A stretch of 64,000 nt of DNA. Origin: Candidatus Thorarchaeota archaeon. Its GTDB lineage: Archaea > Asgardarchaeota > Thorarchaeia > Thorarchaeales > Thorarchaeaceae. This document shows positions 8,974-18,014 of this stretch, piece after piece; within the stretch, counting starts at the first letter, position 1, and the number at the start of each line of letters is the position of its first letter. Made by a program: the position numbers and the translations under genes. The stretch is taken from NCBI GenBank assembly GCA_016839245.1, contig JAEOUN010000055.1, forward strand, positions 1 to 64,000, read 5' to 3'. Below the pieces are notes generated by a model. That model worked only from the letters and a program-made list of their open reading frames with translations. It was not told the origin of the DNA and ran no database searches.

Positions 8974-9417
8974 ATGGAGATGTTTGACTTTCAAATGTGG
9001 AAACGAAAGAAGACAAAGACATTCAATGACGCCACTGTGGAAGACTTGCTTAAAGATTTTCTAGAGTCTGACAATGATGTAGAAAATCAGAATGTGACCA
9101 ATATTGATGATGAAGAATATATCAATATGATGCTAAAGAAAGATGCAAAAAGGATACTGCAAGAACATAGGAAAAAACAACCAATTGCTCAATCATCTTC
9201 ACATGAAACTCAAAAATCAGACCAGCAAATTGCTTCAGAAAAGATCTCCATCATCAAACGATGTCAGAATTGCTATTACTGTGTTGACTCATACTCTCTT
9301 GGTGGTAGTGTTTGGTGTAACTGCACAAATCCAGGACGATCCAGTCATTCAGATGCATCAAAGTCGTGGATAAAGAGTAAGCTAAATCTCCCCTGTTGGA
9401 AAGCAATAAAAGATTAA
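8974..9417 (+). CDS. Hypothetical protein with conserved Cys-rich C-terminal tail (paralog of next gene)
   Basis: This 147-aa protein is not recognised as a known family. It has an acidic N-terminal half containing DDEEYINMMLKK (about 49-60), a polar linker, and a 45-residue C-terminal module, RCQNCYYC...G.S.WCNCTNP......SW.K..LNLPCW. The six cysteines suggest a small zinc or iron-sulfur site. The next gene shares both the N-terminal DDEEYI.MMLKK block and the C-terminal module, so these are paralogs separated by about 110 bases. An AT-rich TATA-like run (about 8908-8922) lies upstream. Another ATG six bases downstream (8980) is possible. No function is assigned. Confidence 0.7.
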   Translation: MEMFDFQMWKRKKTKTFNDATVEDLLKDFLESDNDVENQNVTNIDDEEYINMMLKKDAKRILQEHRKKQPIAQSSSHETQKSDQQIASEKISIIKRCQNCYYCVDSYSLGGSVWCNCTNPGRSSHSDASKSWIKSKLNLPCWKAIKD

Positions 9418-9526
9418 ATTCGAATTACAGACATTCCCATAGGTATTTTATCAGATACTACGAAGTCTCGATAACAAGTTACATCGAATCCCTTGATGAA
9501 CATACTAATGTGGAACGTATTTGACT

Positions 9527-10207
9527 ATGCGCAATAAGAAGAAACAGAAGACCATTGACGATATATCAGTATCCGAGCTTCTTGATGATTTCATACGTGT
9601 CGATGTCACCCCTAGTCAGAAATCCACAGAGAATTTTGATGATGAAGAATACATCAGGATGATGCTCAAGAAACACGTTCAGCGAGAGATGGAACGGGCA
9701 AGAAGAGAGAGTATCTTGCCAAAAGAGAATAGACCTCAATCTACTCAAGAAGGCCTTCTTGATGAAGAGATACGACGACGATTCTTCCCGGATATGAATG
9801 AAGAATCCACTACGACCGTCACAAACACGGAAGACGAGATTGTAGATGGGATTTTGGATTCACTCACAACTGAAGATGTCAGTGAACTCGCAGCAATGAT
9901 GAGAGAGGGAGTGGACTTTGCCGAGCATGAAATGGGAACAAGTGAGTCAGAGCGAAGGCTAGTTGAAGCACTTGAGCGATATCGAAGGACCGCAGAAGGT
10001 GAGAGAACGAATCCTCACATCTCAAATGATAATGTACTCGTCCTGAAGCGCTGCCAGAACTGCTACTTCTGTGCAGGTGAGCGCACTCGGAAAGGCTCCA
10101 TCTGGTGTCTCTGCAACAATCCAGATAGAATAGTAGAGATCGAAACTGATGACTCTTGGGTAAAGAATAGTATCAATCTACCTTGCTGGAGACGGTCAGA
10201 GGATTGA
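9527..10207 (+). CDS. Hypothetical acidic protein with conserved Cys-rich C-terminal tail
   Basis: A 226-aa paralog of the preceding gene. It shares the N-terminal TIDDISVSELLDDF and DDEEYIRMMLKK blocks and the C-terminal module RCQNCYFC...GSIWCLCNNP.....SWVKNSINLPCW. A 100-residue, strongly acidic and Arg-rich insert lies between them and is absent from the shorter copy. The conserved Cys pattern suggests metal binding; the flexible acidic middle suggests an adaptor-like role, but this is inference. The start is ATG 9527; a TTG six bases upstream is also in frame. Its stop lies one base from the stop of the propeller-GTPase gene on the opposite strand. Confidence 0.7.
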   Translation: MRNKKKQKTIDDISVSELLDDFIRVDVTPSQKSTENFDDEEYIRMMLKKHVQREMERARRESILPKENRPQSTQEGLLDEEIRRRFFPDMNEESTTTVTNTEDEIVDGILDSLTTEDVSELAAMMREGVDFAEHEMGTSESERRLVEALERYRRTAEGERTNPHISNDNVLVLKRCQNCYFCAGERTRKGSIWCLCNNPDRIVEIETDDSWVKNSINLPCWRRSED

Positions 10208-10208
10208 A

Positions 10209-12524
10209 TCACATCTCGTGCTTCTTACCTTCGACTTGACGGCGGGCCTCTCGCCATAGGACCTCAGCAAGAACTGTGAACATATCTGCAACACCCTCAC
10301 CAGTCTTGGCACTGGATTCCATGTAGAGGAATCCCTGCTCTTCAGCCCAGCGTTTTGCCTCATCTGATGGTACTGCCCGATCAGGTAGATCTGTCTTGTT
10401 TCCAACCACAACCATAGGTACACGAATACCAATGGACTCATCAGCCTCTTGAATCCATTTGGACAGCTCGGTGAACGAGCGCCTTCTGGTCACATCAAAC
10501 ACAACGATGATTCCTGCCGCGCCTGAGTAGTACATCTTACGGACCGCTTTAAAGCGGGCTTGGCCCGCGACGTCCCAACATTGCGCCTTTATACCAATTG
10601 CGTAATCGGTCTCTGGGGGCGACACATGCGTGAGTTTGACAGCGAACTGAGAGCCTATAGTAGTCTTGTAGTCTCTCTCAAACATTCCAGTGACGTAACG
10701 ATTGACCAACGTAGTCTTCCCGACAGCACCTTCTCCAATGACCATGATTTTGAAGAGGTACTGATAGGAGTCAGCAGGTTGCCCTGGACGTGGTGGTTTT
10801 GGTCTACGGTTCTTAATCTCAAAGACCAAATCGCTCTCGATATCAGATTTAGCTGCAGCCACAGCGACCTCCTGAGGTGTGGGTTCTGCAAGGAGAGCTT
10901 CAACATCATCAATTTCAGTCATAGCTGCAGATGTTTCTTCTGCTCCAAAGAGCTGGTCAAGAAGTTCCTCAGCTGCCTTGAGAGTATCGGAGCTGTCTTC
11001 GGGCATTGTTTCTTGAAGTATCTTTGCCGCGGCCTCTTTGGTGTGGACGTCGCCAAATCCAGTACCCACGACTGGTCCGAAGGGCGACTCTTCTTCTAAC
11101 TCATCGTCGGGCAAGCTAAACGTGGTTGTTGGCTCGATTGGTACAGGAGCAATATCAGCGGCAGCAGCCATATATTCACCGCCTTCGACGAGAATAGCGG
11201 TCTCAGGAGTTGTCACCTGCTTTACCTGTCCACTGTTATCGGTCCACATCAATACAATGGGACGTATGATGACTGTACCCTCAGCCTTTGGCATGAGTTG
11301 TACATCAATAGCTTTGCACTCATTAGGAGCAAGGTCGAACCTCAATTGTTGTGGCTCAACATCCATATTATCTCGCGGAAAGTGGTAGATTTTACCTGAG
11401 ACGCCCATGATTGGTTCATCACTGACGTTATAGAGAGTGATAGTCCCCTTGAGAGCAGTTCCAGCCTTAGCATCAGGACTGACTTCAAAACTAGGGATAA
11501 TCTTGTAGAGACCTTCAAGCACTTTGAGAGGTCCGTCAGAGACCCCAACCTGTACCTCCTTTCGGCCATCTCCACCAGCATCACCAACATTGATGGAGAG
11601 TATCTTTTTTCCAATATCGATTGATGCCAGTTCAACTAAATCAGCCATGTAAAGATTGTAATAGCGAATCTTATGATCCTGTGTAGATACGATGATTTCA
11701 TCCATATGGTCCGCATTAATCTCGGCTATTCTGATAGATAATGCATTGACATTCTCTAAGGTGGAGAAGAGATCAAACCGACTCTCCTCGTTTCTATATA
11801 CTCGAATCGAACCGTCTCTGGTGACAACGCCTAGTTCCATCTTTCGGTCACCAAGAATATCTCCAGAGGCTAGTGAAACAACAGGAGTGGGTAGATTAAG
11901 AACCTCTATCTGTTCAACTGAATGATTACGGACTTTGAATATTCGTAGAGTCTTATCCCTGCTTCCAGTCACAATCTCTTCAATCTCATCACCAATAACA
12001 TCACAAGTGCCAATTGCCAAAGGCATATCATCTAGCTTGTGCGAACAGAACTCAGTGATCTTGTTATCAGTATCCATCTGAAGAATGCGAAGAGTTGAAT
12101 CACTTCCTCCAACAAGAATCTCATTCTTCTCATCACCAGTGACATCAGTGACATAGACTGTTGTCACAAACTTGTCCACAGGATATTGCCCAATTAATTC
12201 AAGCATTCCACTATGTGCATATCGATAGACTTGAACGGTACCATCGACTCCAGGGGTATCTTGCGGCCCAAGGGCTCGTCCAATGATGATTTCCATTTGC
12301 CCATCATTATTGGCATCGGCTATCTTAATAGAAAGAATACTTCCACCAACATCATGTTGTGCAAGGAATGCAATCTCCGATTTATTAGCATCATAGACTC
12401 TAAGGACACCATCACGACCACCTGTACAGAGTTCAGCGAGACCTGAACCTGTTACATCTCCGACTGCAATTGCACTCGTGCTTGTGTCTTCGTCTATTTC
12501 AAACAAAATTTTTGGCGAACCCAA
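10209..12524 (-). CDS. Beta-propeller / Ig-like / Ras-Rab-type small GTPase fusion protein
   Basis: A 771-aa multidomain protein. Residues about 1-345 hold repeated FG-GAP/WD-like blades (patterns such as VGDVTGSGLAEL, ADANNDGQMEII, VTDVTGDEKNEI), consistent with a seven-bladed propeller. Residues about 350-450 look like a beta-sandwich. An acidic Ala/Glu-rich linker runs from about 455 to 580. From about 585 there is a complete small GTPase: P-loop GEGAVGKTT, switch I TTIG, switch II WDVAGQ, NKTD and SSAKTG. No C-terminal prenylation Cys is seen. Such fusions suit a cytosolic switch that recruits partners through its propeller. The start is TTG at 12524, with an AAGGT 8-12 nt upstream; an in-frame TAG excludes a longer start. 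Confidence 0.88.
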   Translation of the reverse strand: MGSPKILFEIDEDTSTSAIAVGDVTGSGLAELCTGGRDGVLRVYDANKSEIAFLAQHDVGGSILSIKIADANNDGQMEIIIGRALGPQDTPGVDGTVQVYRYAHSGMLELIGQYPVDKFVTTVYVTDVTGDEKNEILVGGSDSTLRILQMDTDNKITEFCSHKLDDMPLAIGTCDVIGDEIEEIVTGSRDKTLRIFKVRNHSVEQIEVLNLPTPVVSLASGDILGDRKMELGVVTRDGSIRVYRNEESRFDLFSTLENVNALSIRIAEINADHMDEIIVSTQDHKIRYYNLYMADLVELASIDIGKKILSINVGDAGGDGRKEVQVGVSDGPLKVLEGLYKIIPSFEVSPDAKAGTALKGTITLYNVSDEPIMGVSGKIYHFPRDNMDVEPQQLRFDLAPNECKAIDVQLMPKAEGTVIIRPIVLMWTDNSGQVKQVTTPETAILVEGGEYMAAAADIAPVPIEPTTTFSLPDDELEEESPFGPVVGTGFGDVHTKEAAAKILQETMPEDSSDTLKAAEELLDQLFGAEETSAAMTEIDDVEALLAEPTPQEVAVAAAKSDIESDLVFEIKNRRPKPPRPGQPADSYQYLFKIMVIGEGAVGKTTLVNRYVTGMFERDYKTTIGSQFAVKLTHVSPPETDYAIGIKAQCWDVAGQARFKAVRKMYYSGAAGIIVVFDVTRRRSFTELSKWIQEADESIGIRVPMVVVGNKTDLPDRAVPSDEAKRWAEEQGFLYMESSAKTGEGVADMFTVLAEVLWREARRQVEGKKHEM

Positions 12525-12727
12525 GTCAATAACCTTCTATCTATATTGTGGACATGTAATACTCTTCAAATTGTGAAATCTGTTAAAGATACTTGTGTCC
12601 AATGCTATTAGAAATTGATGTGTGTGCCTTTTTTTACTTTGTGCGGTCAGCCTCCTATACCAAGATTGCTATCGATAACAACGTAGGATTTAACAGCCAA
12701 CCAATACAACATCAAATTAGATGAAAA

Positions 12728-13603
12728 ATGCCCAAATTAAATGTCCAGAACCTTACAAAGTCATACAAAAATGGCGATGATGAAGAGATAGAGGTCGTTA
12801 ATCACATCAGCTTTGAAGTTGCAGAGGGAGAACTACTCAGTATTGTAGGACCAAGTGGATGTGGCAAGACAACTCTTCTAAAGATGATCGCAGGATTACT
12901 GGAACCTGATGAAGGACAAGTCTTCATAGATGGTAAAGAGGTTGACACAGGACACAACCGTGTAGGATATATCTTCCAGCAAGAATCACTCTTCCCGTGG
13001 AGGACTGTTAGACAGAATATTGAGTTTGGGCTTGAAGTCAGTGGAGTTTCTTTAGAAGACAGAAGGAAAAGGTCGGATGAAATTATTCGGATTGTGGGAA
13101 TGGAGGGACTCGAAGATAATTACCCACATGAGATATCAGGAGGACAGGCAAGAAAGACAGAGATGGCCAGAAGCTTAATTGTATCTCCAGATATTCTTGT
13201 TGCAGATGAGGCATTTTCTAACCTTGATGCACAGACAAGAAACTATCTGCAAGAAGAATTTCTCAGGATTCAAAAATTGACAGGTTCGACTATTCTCTTT
13301 GTCTCACACAATGTAGATGAAGCAGTCTTCATGTCAGATCGAATTCTTGTCTTGAGTAATATACCTGCTAGAATAATCGAGGAATATATTATCGATATTC
13401 CCAAACCAAGAATTCGGACGTCGCAAGAGTGTCTTGCATATAGAAGTAAGATTCTCGATATATTGCGAGTGGAACAGGAGAAAGCGATGAAACGCCTCTC
13501 CAAAAAAGACCACACTAGTAATGCAGCTGTTCCGTGCAAATATTGCGGTCACAAGAACGATGAGAATGCGCGTACTTGTGAAAAACGTGGTGCGGATCTC
13601 TAG
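12728..13603 (+). CDS. ABC importer ATPase (SsuB/TauB-like) with C-terminal zinc-ribbon-like tail
   Basis: This 291-aa ATPase has Walker A GPSGCGKTT (about 41-49), the signature ISGGQARK (about 137), Walker B ILVADEAFSNLD (about 157-168) and the switch His in VSHN. The subfamily resembles the nitrate/sulfonate/taurine importers. The last 25 residues form a CxxCG...C..RG element that looks like a zinc ribbon whose fourth Cys has become Arg; this tail is not a normal part of the family. Its presumed permease and binding-protein partners lie on the opposite strand, convergent with it, so the transporter is encoded by two transcripts. Confidence 0.85.
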   Translation: MPKLNVQNLTKSYKNGDDEEIEVVNHISFEVAEGELLSIVGPSGCGKTTLLKMIAGLLEPDEGQVFIDGKEVDTGHNRVGYIFQQESLFPWRTVRQNIEFGLEVSGVSLEDRRKRSDEIIRIVGMEGLEDNYPHEISGGQARKTEMARSLIVSPDILVADEAFSNLDAQTRNYLQEEFLRIQKLTGSTILFVSHNVDEAVFMSDRILVLSNIPARIIEEYIIDIPKPRIRTSQECLAYRSKILDILRVEQEKAMKRLSKKDHTSNAAVPCKYCGHKNDENARTCEKRGADL

Positions 13604-13667
13604 TCATCCAACCATGTCACAATGGTAAGGTTCCAAGATTAAATTCATTATAGAGAGGTTTTATACT

Positions 13668-14501
13668 CTAGACCGAAACAGCTTGTCTCCACTTGAGCAG
13701 GCTTCTCTCTATTCTTAGGAATAAGTATGTTATTAGAAATCCAATCAAACCAATCAAGAGCATACTTGAGATAACAGCTCCAGTTCTACCTACTTGTTGC
13801 ATAATCCAAACTAGGTATCCTAGACCGACTCTGCCACCAATCATTTCAGCAGCGACAAGACACATCCAACCAATACCAAATCCGATTCTAAGACCAGCGA
13901 AGATCTCTGGTCCTGCAGAGGGAACAACGATTTTTGTTAAGATGTCCCGCTCACTAGCACCAAGTGTCTTTGCAGCATCGATGTGAACTGGTTCCGTTCG
14001 TTTAACACCTGTTGTAGTATTGATAAGGATAGGAAAGAAAGCACCAACCCAGATGATGAATACTTGAGCGCCCATCATATTACTTCTAAAGAGAAGGATA
14101 GCAAGAGGAATCCATGCAATTGGTGGAATGGGTCGCATCGCTTCGACTACGGGTCCTAAAACAGAGTCTGCTAATTGGTATCGACCAATAATGATGCCAA
14201 GAGGGATCGCAGTAATAGTCGCAATAGTAAAACCAATACTGACTCTTGTTAAGCTAGCTAAGACATGTTCAGATAGAAGTGTACCTTCACTATCGCCCCT
14301 AGTTAAAAGCTGAACAAATGCATCATAAACATCTATGAGTGATGTTCGGGTGAACATAGCTATTAATTGCCAAAGCGCAAGAAGGATGATGATTGGAAGT
14401 ACAATCTTTAACAATAGTCGTTTAGGAATGGCACTAGTCTGAACTCGATTTTCTGCAGTTTTAAGCAGGCTTTTTGATTGTTCAATTTCAGATGTTGACA
14501 T
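13668..14501 (-). CDS. ABC importer permease (SsuC/TauC-like)
   Basis: A 277-aa integral membrane protein with about six hydrophobic segments and the EAA-type cytoplasmic loop (AAKTLGASERDILTKIVVP, about residues 175-195) that docks on the ATPase. Residue patterns such as IPPIAWIPLAILLF are typical of nitrate/sulfonate/bicarbonate permeases. The ATG at 14501 is preferred over a TTG at 14510. It follows the binding-protein gene on the same strand with about 50 bases between, and converges on the ATPase gene at 12728. The transported solute is not predictable from sequence alone. Confidence 0.85.
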   Translation of the reverse strand: MSTSEIEQSKSLLKTAENRVQTSAIPKRLLLKIVLPIIILLALWQLIAMFTRTSLIDVYDAFVQLLTRGDSEGTLLSEHVLASLTRVSIGFTIATITAIPLGIIIGRYQLADSVLGPVVEAMRPIPPIAWIPLAILLFRSNMMGAQVFIIWVGAFFPILINTTTGVKRTEPVHIDAAKTLGASERDILTKIVVPSAGPEIFAGLRIGFGIGWMCLVAAEMIGGRVGLGYLVWIMQQVGRTGAVISSMLLIGLIGFLITYLFLRIERSLLKWRQAVSV

Positions 14502-14554
14502 TCTTCCCAACCTTAATAGATTGGTCTTACTTTTCTTTCTACCGTTTTATATCA

Positions 14555-15535
14555 TCAATGCATAAATGATGTGTCAATAAATTCATCAAGAAAGGCAGCT
14601 GTATTAGATGGTATTTTGTCCTCATCAAGCTGATTCTCATTGATGAGAAAATTCAGATATATCTCAATTCCAGTACGATTCACATTATAATCATAGATGA
14701 TATTGTTGAAAGCATTCACAACTGGTTCCTGATCCATCTCAAGCCAGTCAACAGCTATTGCTATTGCATCATCAGTATTATTCACAATCCATTCTTCGGC
14801 TTCAATATGGATATCAACGACTTTTTGAACGATGTCTGGATTATTAGAGAGAAAAGTGTTTGCAGATGCGACAACACAACATGGATGATTTGGCCAGATG
14901 TCCCCAGATTGGATTAGAGGAACTGCTTTTTCATCATATTCAGCCTTTGCATTAAATGGTTCCCACGCAACGAATGCAGGATTCTCAGCAGTCAATGAAT
15001 CAGCCATAAGAGAAGGTGAAGTCGTATATGCGGTGATATTATCATAGCTGAAACCTGATTGATTGAGAGCCAATCGAAGAAGAAAGTTTTGTACTGTGGA
15101 GGGTCCTGGTTGGTATACGCCTTTGTGTATCAAATCAGCAATTGTTGTTATATGACCTGCATCATATTCCTCTTTTGAGACCATGATAGCTGATCCCTCA
15201 AGATTGACTGCTGCAAGCACAGTAACATCAATCTCTTGATTAATGCTTTTTACCAATGCAGGTGCAACACCCAAATAGCCCATATCAATCTGACCAGCGA
15301 GAAAACCATCCATCTCCAGAGCTCCATTCCCATATTCAACAAGCTTTACATTGATGCCCTCTCGCTCGAATAGTCCATTCTCAATAGCAACACGTAGGGC
15401 AAGTTGGTGCAAGTCCTTGGACAGATAACCAATTCGTACATCAGGAGCTGGTGCAGGATTCCACACAGCAATGATGCCAATAGAGCTAATCACTATTACA
15501 ATGACCGCGAGTCCAAGTACTTTATTTCTCTCCAA
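14555..15535 (-). CDS. ABC importer substrate-binding protein (SsuA/TauA/NMT1-like)
   Basis: A 326-aa protein with an N-terminal hydrophobic segment (about 6-24) that would act as signal peptide or membrane anchor. The mature part starts VRIGYLSKDLHQLALRVAIENG.F, the classic opening of sulfonate/nitrate/thiamine-precursor-binding periplasmic folds, followed by GALEMDGFLAGQIDMGYLG, which lines the binding cleft in this family. No lipobox Cys is visible. The start is a TTG at 15535 with GAGGA 7 nt upstream. It heads a two-gene unit with the permease. The ligand is unknown. Confidence 0.85.
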   Translation of the reverse strand: MERNKVLGLAVIVIVISSIGIIAVWNPAPAPDVRIGYLSKDLHQLALRVAIENGLFEREGINVKLVEYGNGALEMDGFLAGQIDMGYLGVAPALVKSINQEIDVTVLAAVNLEGSAIMVSKEEYDAGHITTIADLIHKGVYQPGPSTVQNFLLRLALNQSGFSYDNITAYTTSPSLMADSLTAENPAFVAWEPFNAKAEYDEKAVPLIQSGDIWPNHPCCVVASANTFLSNNPDIVQKVVDIHIEAEEWIVNNTDDAIAIAVDWLEMDQEPVVNAFNNIIYDYNVNRTGIEIYLNFLINENQLDEDKIPSNTAAFLDEFIDTSFMH

Positions 15536-15632
15536 TAGGATTTCCTCGTTTGAAACATGGACAATTCACATATGAGCCTTAAGTTTTATGCTTCCTAAGA
15601 CAACAGATTGATTAGTCAAACAAGTTCATGCC

Positions 15633-16013
15633 ATGAACATGTTTCTCAGAGAGCGTATACCAGACCAACTGAAGATTGGAGATTCAACAATATCAATTGC
15701 ACTAGAGGATGATGTTGCAGTTTTCCCAACAAGTGAGTATATTCTCCTTGAAATTTCAAACAAAGCAGGTAGGGTAAACATCCCAAAGATTGTAAGTACT
15801 ATTCGTAGTCTTGTAAAAGAAGAACAGCGAATGGTAGCAATCCGTGGATTTGGTTTCAAAGGAATAGGACTCGCTGTGAGAATTGCTCATGAACTCAAAA
15901 TTGGTGAGAAGCAATTTACCTACCAAATGACCTTTGATACCTTTGACGCAACAGATCCTCAAGATGATTCGCTTGTGACAAGTGTCCAAATTATAGTATT
16001 ACCACCAGAGTGA
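15633..16013 (+). CDS. Hypothetical small protein, possibly Alba-like
   Basis: A 126-aa protein that I do not recognise with confidence. The core (VNIPKIVSTIRSLVKEEQRMVAIRGFGFKGIGLAVRIAHELK, residues about 48-90, given here as the positions of interest) has the helix-strand-helix feel of Alba-type nucleic-acid-binding proteins: a helix, a strand with a basic Arg-Gly loop, and another helix. This likeness is inference from pattern only. It starts at ATG 15633 and its stop codon overlaps an in-frame GTG of the next gene, although the next gene more likely starts at 16058. Confidence 0.5.
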   Translation: MNMFLRERIPDQLKIGDSTISIALEDDVAVFPTSEYILLEISNKAGRVNIPKIVSTIRSLVKEEQRMVAIRGFGFKGIGLAVRIAHELKIGEKQFTYQMTFDTFDATDPQDDSLVTSVQIIVLPPE

Positions 16014-16057
16014 ACTGGGAATACTACGTTCTCCCGAATTCGAAGGAGAGTTGCCAC

Positions 16058-16642
16058 ATGCCTGTGGAATCAAAAGATACAGAAACTGAACTACTCAGGG
16101 TTAAGATATCAAAAATTGAATTTCCTGAATTTTGTCCAGTATGTATGGAACCTGCTGAAGATCTTGTTTTCATCTCTGTTACGGAGAGTAAAGGGCTTGA
16201 GAGCTATGAGTTAAAATCTTGGATGAGAAGAAGTGATAAAGCATCAGCAGCGCTCGAAGCAGCAAAAGGAGTCACTACATTTGCTGTACCTACATGTATG
16301 CAACACGGAAGTAAAAGTGTCAGAACGATAAAGACTCGAATTATCTCAGCGTTTGGTTTCTTTGTATTCTTTTATCCAATCCTATTCTTTCTCCTTCAAA
16401 TCAATCTTGCATTAGTTTATTCAAGGTCTTTAATGGAACCATTAACAGGGGCTTTAATATCTATAATCGCAATGATACTGGTAATCCTCTATGGACTTTT
16501 TCCAAGAGCTCTTGAAAGATCACTTATATTTGAGAATGTGAAAAGAGTAAAAGACTCAGTTGATTTGAAACTTAGAAATGATGAGTATAGACGACTCTTT
16601 CTCGAAATGAATGAAATATATATGGGTACAATTCATGATTGA
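16058..16642 (+). CDS. Hypothetical membrane protein with N-terminal Cys zinc-finger-like element
   Basis: A 194-aa protein with an N-terminal soluble domain that has FCPVCMEPAED (CxxC) and, 60 residues on, PTCMQHG, which together could form a C3H zinc site. Two hydrophobic segments follow (about residues 100-122 and 130-152), and then a charged, helical C-terminal tail. The ATG at 16058 has GGAG 9 nt upstream and is preferred over the GTG at 16010 that overlaps the previous gene. No family name is recognised. It probably shares a transcript with the small gene before it. Confidence 0.6.
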   Translation: MPVESKDTETELLRVKISKIEFPEFCPVCMEPAEDLVFISVTESKGLESYELKSWMRRSDKASAALEAAKGVTTFAVPTCMQHGSKSVRTIKTRIISAFGFFVFFYPILFFLLQINLALVYSRSLMEPLTGALISIIAMILVILYGLFPRALERSLIFENVKRVKDSVDLKLRNDEYRRLFLEMNEIYMGTIHD

Positions 16643-16747
16643 AAGAGAACGATGAGTTCTAGTGCAGTATTGTAGTATTGGTAATCTTCAAGAGGGATTT
16701 AAGATAGAAATACATGAAATTAAAAGAGGCCTTAGGAGGATCATGCA

Positions 16748-17938
16748 CTGAGAAAGCACACAGTCACTTGGATGCTAATTCTTGTAATATTGCTTAGTGT
16801 CTCTTCAGCAGGAGTTACTATCACATCAGCTCCACTTCGCAACAATGTGATGCTGCATCATTCAATACCCAGTCAAACAAGTGGGCCTCTAGTTATTATT
16901 GGTAACGCAGAAGTTGCACGTAGAAGTATTAGAGGAGCCGGCACCAGAAGCGATCCATATATTATCGATGGAAAAGAAATTCTCTCAGATAGCACATGTG
17001 TCCATATCGAGGATACAACAGAATATTTCATACTTCAAGGCGGCGAATATACAATTAAAAAAGAGGGCACAGTCAAAGATCCTGTAATTTTACTAAAGAC
17101 CGTTCAACACGGAACTATCAGAGGGAGTCAAATTAACGGAGGTTATCAGGGGATACAACTCCTGAATGTGCAGGACTGCAATATAATGGGCTGTGTAATA
17201 AAAAGCGCAACCAATGGAATTCTTCTTGAAGATGCAGACAACTGCACCATACGAGATTCAATATTATTACATAATGAGATTGGGACTGCATTAATGACCA
17301 CAACTAACTGTAGGTTTTTGAATAATACAATCTATGCGAATACCCTAACAGGAATTGATATTGGACCTTACTGTGAGAATAACACAATTTATGACAATAG
17401 TGTTGGATGGAATGATCTATGGAATGCAGTTGATAATGGAATAAACAATGAATTCACAAATGGGATAAATCGTGGTAATTCTTGGTCGGATTATAATGGT
17501 TCGGGATCCTACATAATTCATGGGAATAGTCAATCCACAGATGAGTATCCCGATATTCTTATGGATCTCTTTAAACCTGTAATTAGTCCAGTTGCGGATA
17601 GAGTGATTGATGTAGAGAGTGTAGATGAATATTTGATCTGGAATTGCTATGATCAATATCCAGATTCATACATAATCTACATCGATGACGATGTTGAGGT
17701 TCAAGATCTCTGGAATGAACAACGTATTACCCAGAGAATTGATCAATTGCCAGTAGGGACATATGATATTACCTTGAAGGCAATAGATGCTGCAGGATAT
17801 TATAATAATGATACAGTAAGAGTCACGGTAATTTCATTTATGCTGGGTGGAATTGGTACTGATCTTGTATTGATGGCTTCAGGAATTACAGTTGCAGTCT
17901 TCCTCGTAGTAATCATAGTCATCAAGAAAGTCCTATAG
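16748..17938 (+). CDS. Cell-surface right-handed beta-helix (NosD-like) protein with PKD-like domain and C-terminal anchor
   Basis: A secreted protein of about 396 aa. After the signal peptide, residues about 75-240 show short repeats of the parallel beta-helix kind (GIQLLNVQDCNIMGCVI, GILLEDADNCTIRDSIL), as in NosD/pectate-lyase-like surface proteins. A domain from about 275 to 365 (SPVADRVIDVES...YLIWNC) resembles one in the broken gene at 58399-59606. A C-terminal hydrophobic helix ends in VIKKVL, a membrane anchor. The nearest ATG (16772) would lack a basic n-region and Shine-Dalgarno sequence; CTG at 16748 has AGGAGGA 7 nt upstream and adds LRKHTVTW, giving a proper signal peptide. I therefore favour a CTG start, with moderate confidence. 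Confidence 0.7.
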   Translation: MRKHTVTWMLILVILLSVSSAGVTITSAPLRNNVMLHHSIPSQTSGPLVIIGNAEVARRSIRGAGTRSDPYIIDGKEILSDSTCVHIEDTTEYFILQGGEYTIKKEGTVKDPVILLKTVQHGTIRGSQINGGYQGIQLLNVQDCNIMGCVIKSATNGILLEDADNCTIRDSILLHNEIGTALMTTTNCRFLNNTIYANTLTGIDIGPYCENNTIYDNSVGWNDLWNAVDNGINNEFTNGINRGNSWSDYNGSGSYIIHGNSQSTDEYPDILMDLFKPVISPVADRVIDVESVDEYLIWNCYDQYPDSYIIYIDDDVEVQDLWNEQRITQRIDQLPVGTYDITLKAIDAAGYYNNDTVRVTVISFMLGGIGTDLVLMASGITVAVFLVVIIVIKKVL

Positions 17939-18014
17939 TTCAATACTTCAAAGTTAATCTGCATCTCTATGATGACTTGATATATCAGGAATCTCAAGAA
18001 TTTCCTTGATTTCT

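Noticed and set aside
10560..11099. Plus-strand frame inside the propeller-GTPase gene
   Set aside because: The opposite-strand frame has clear GTPase motifs across the same bases.
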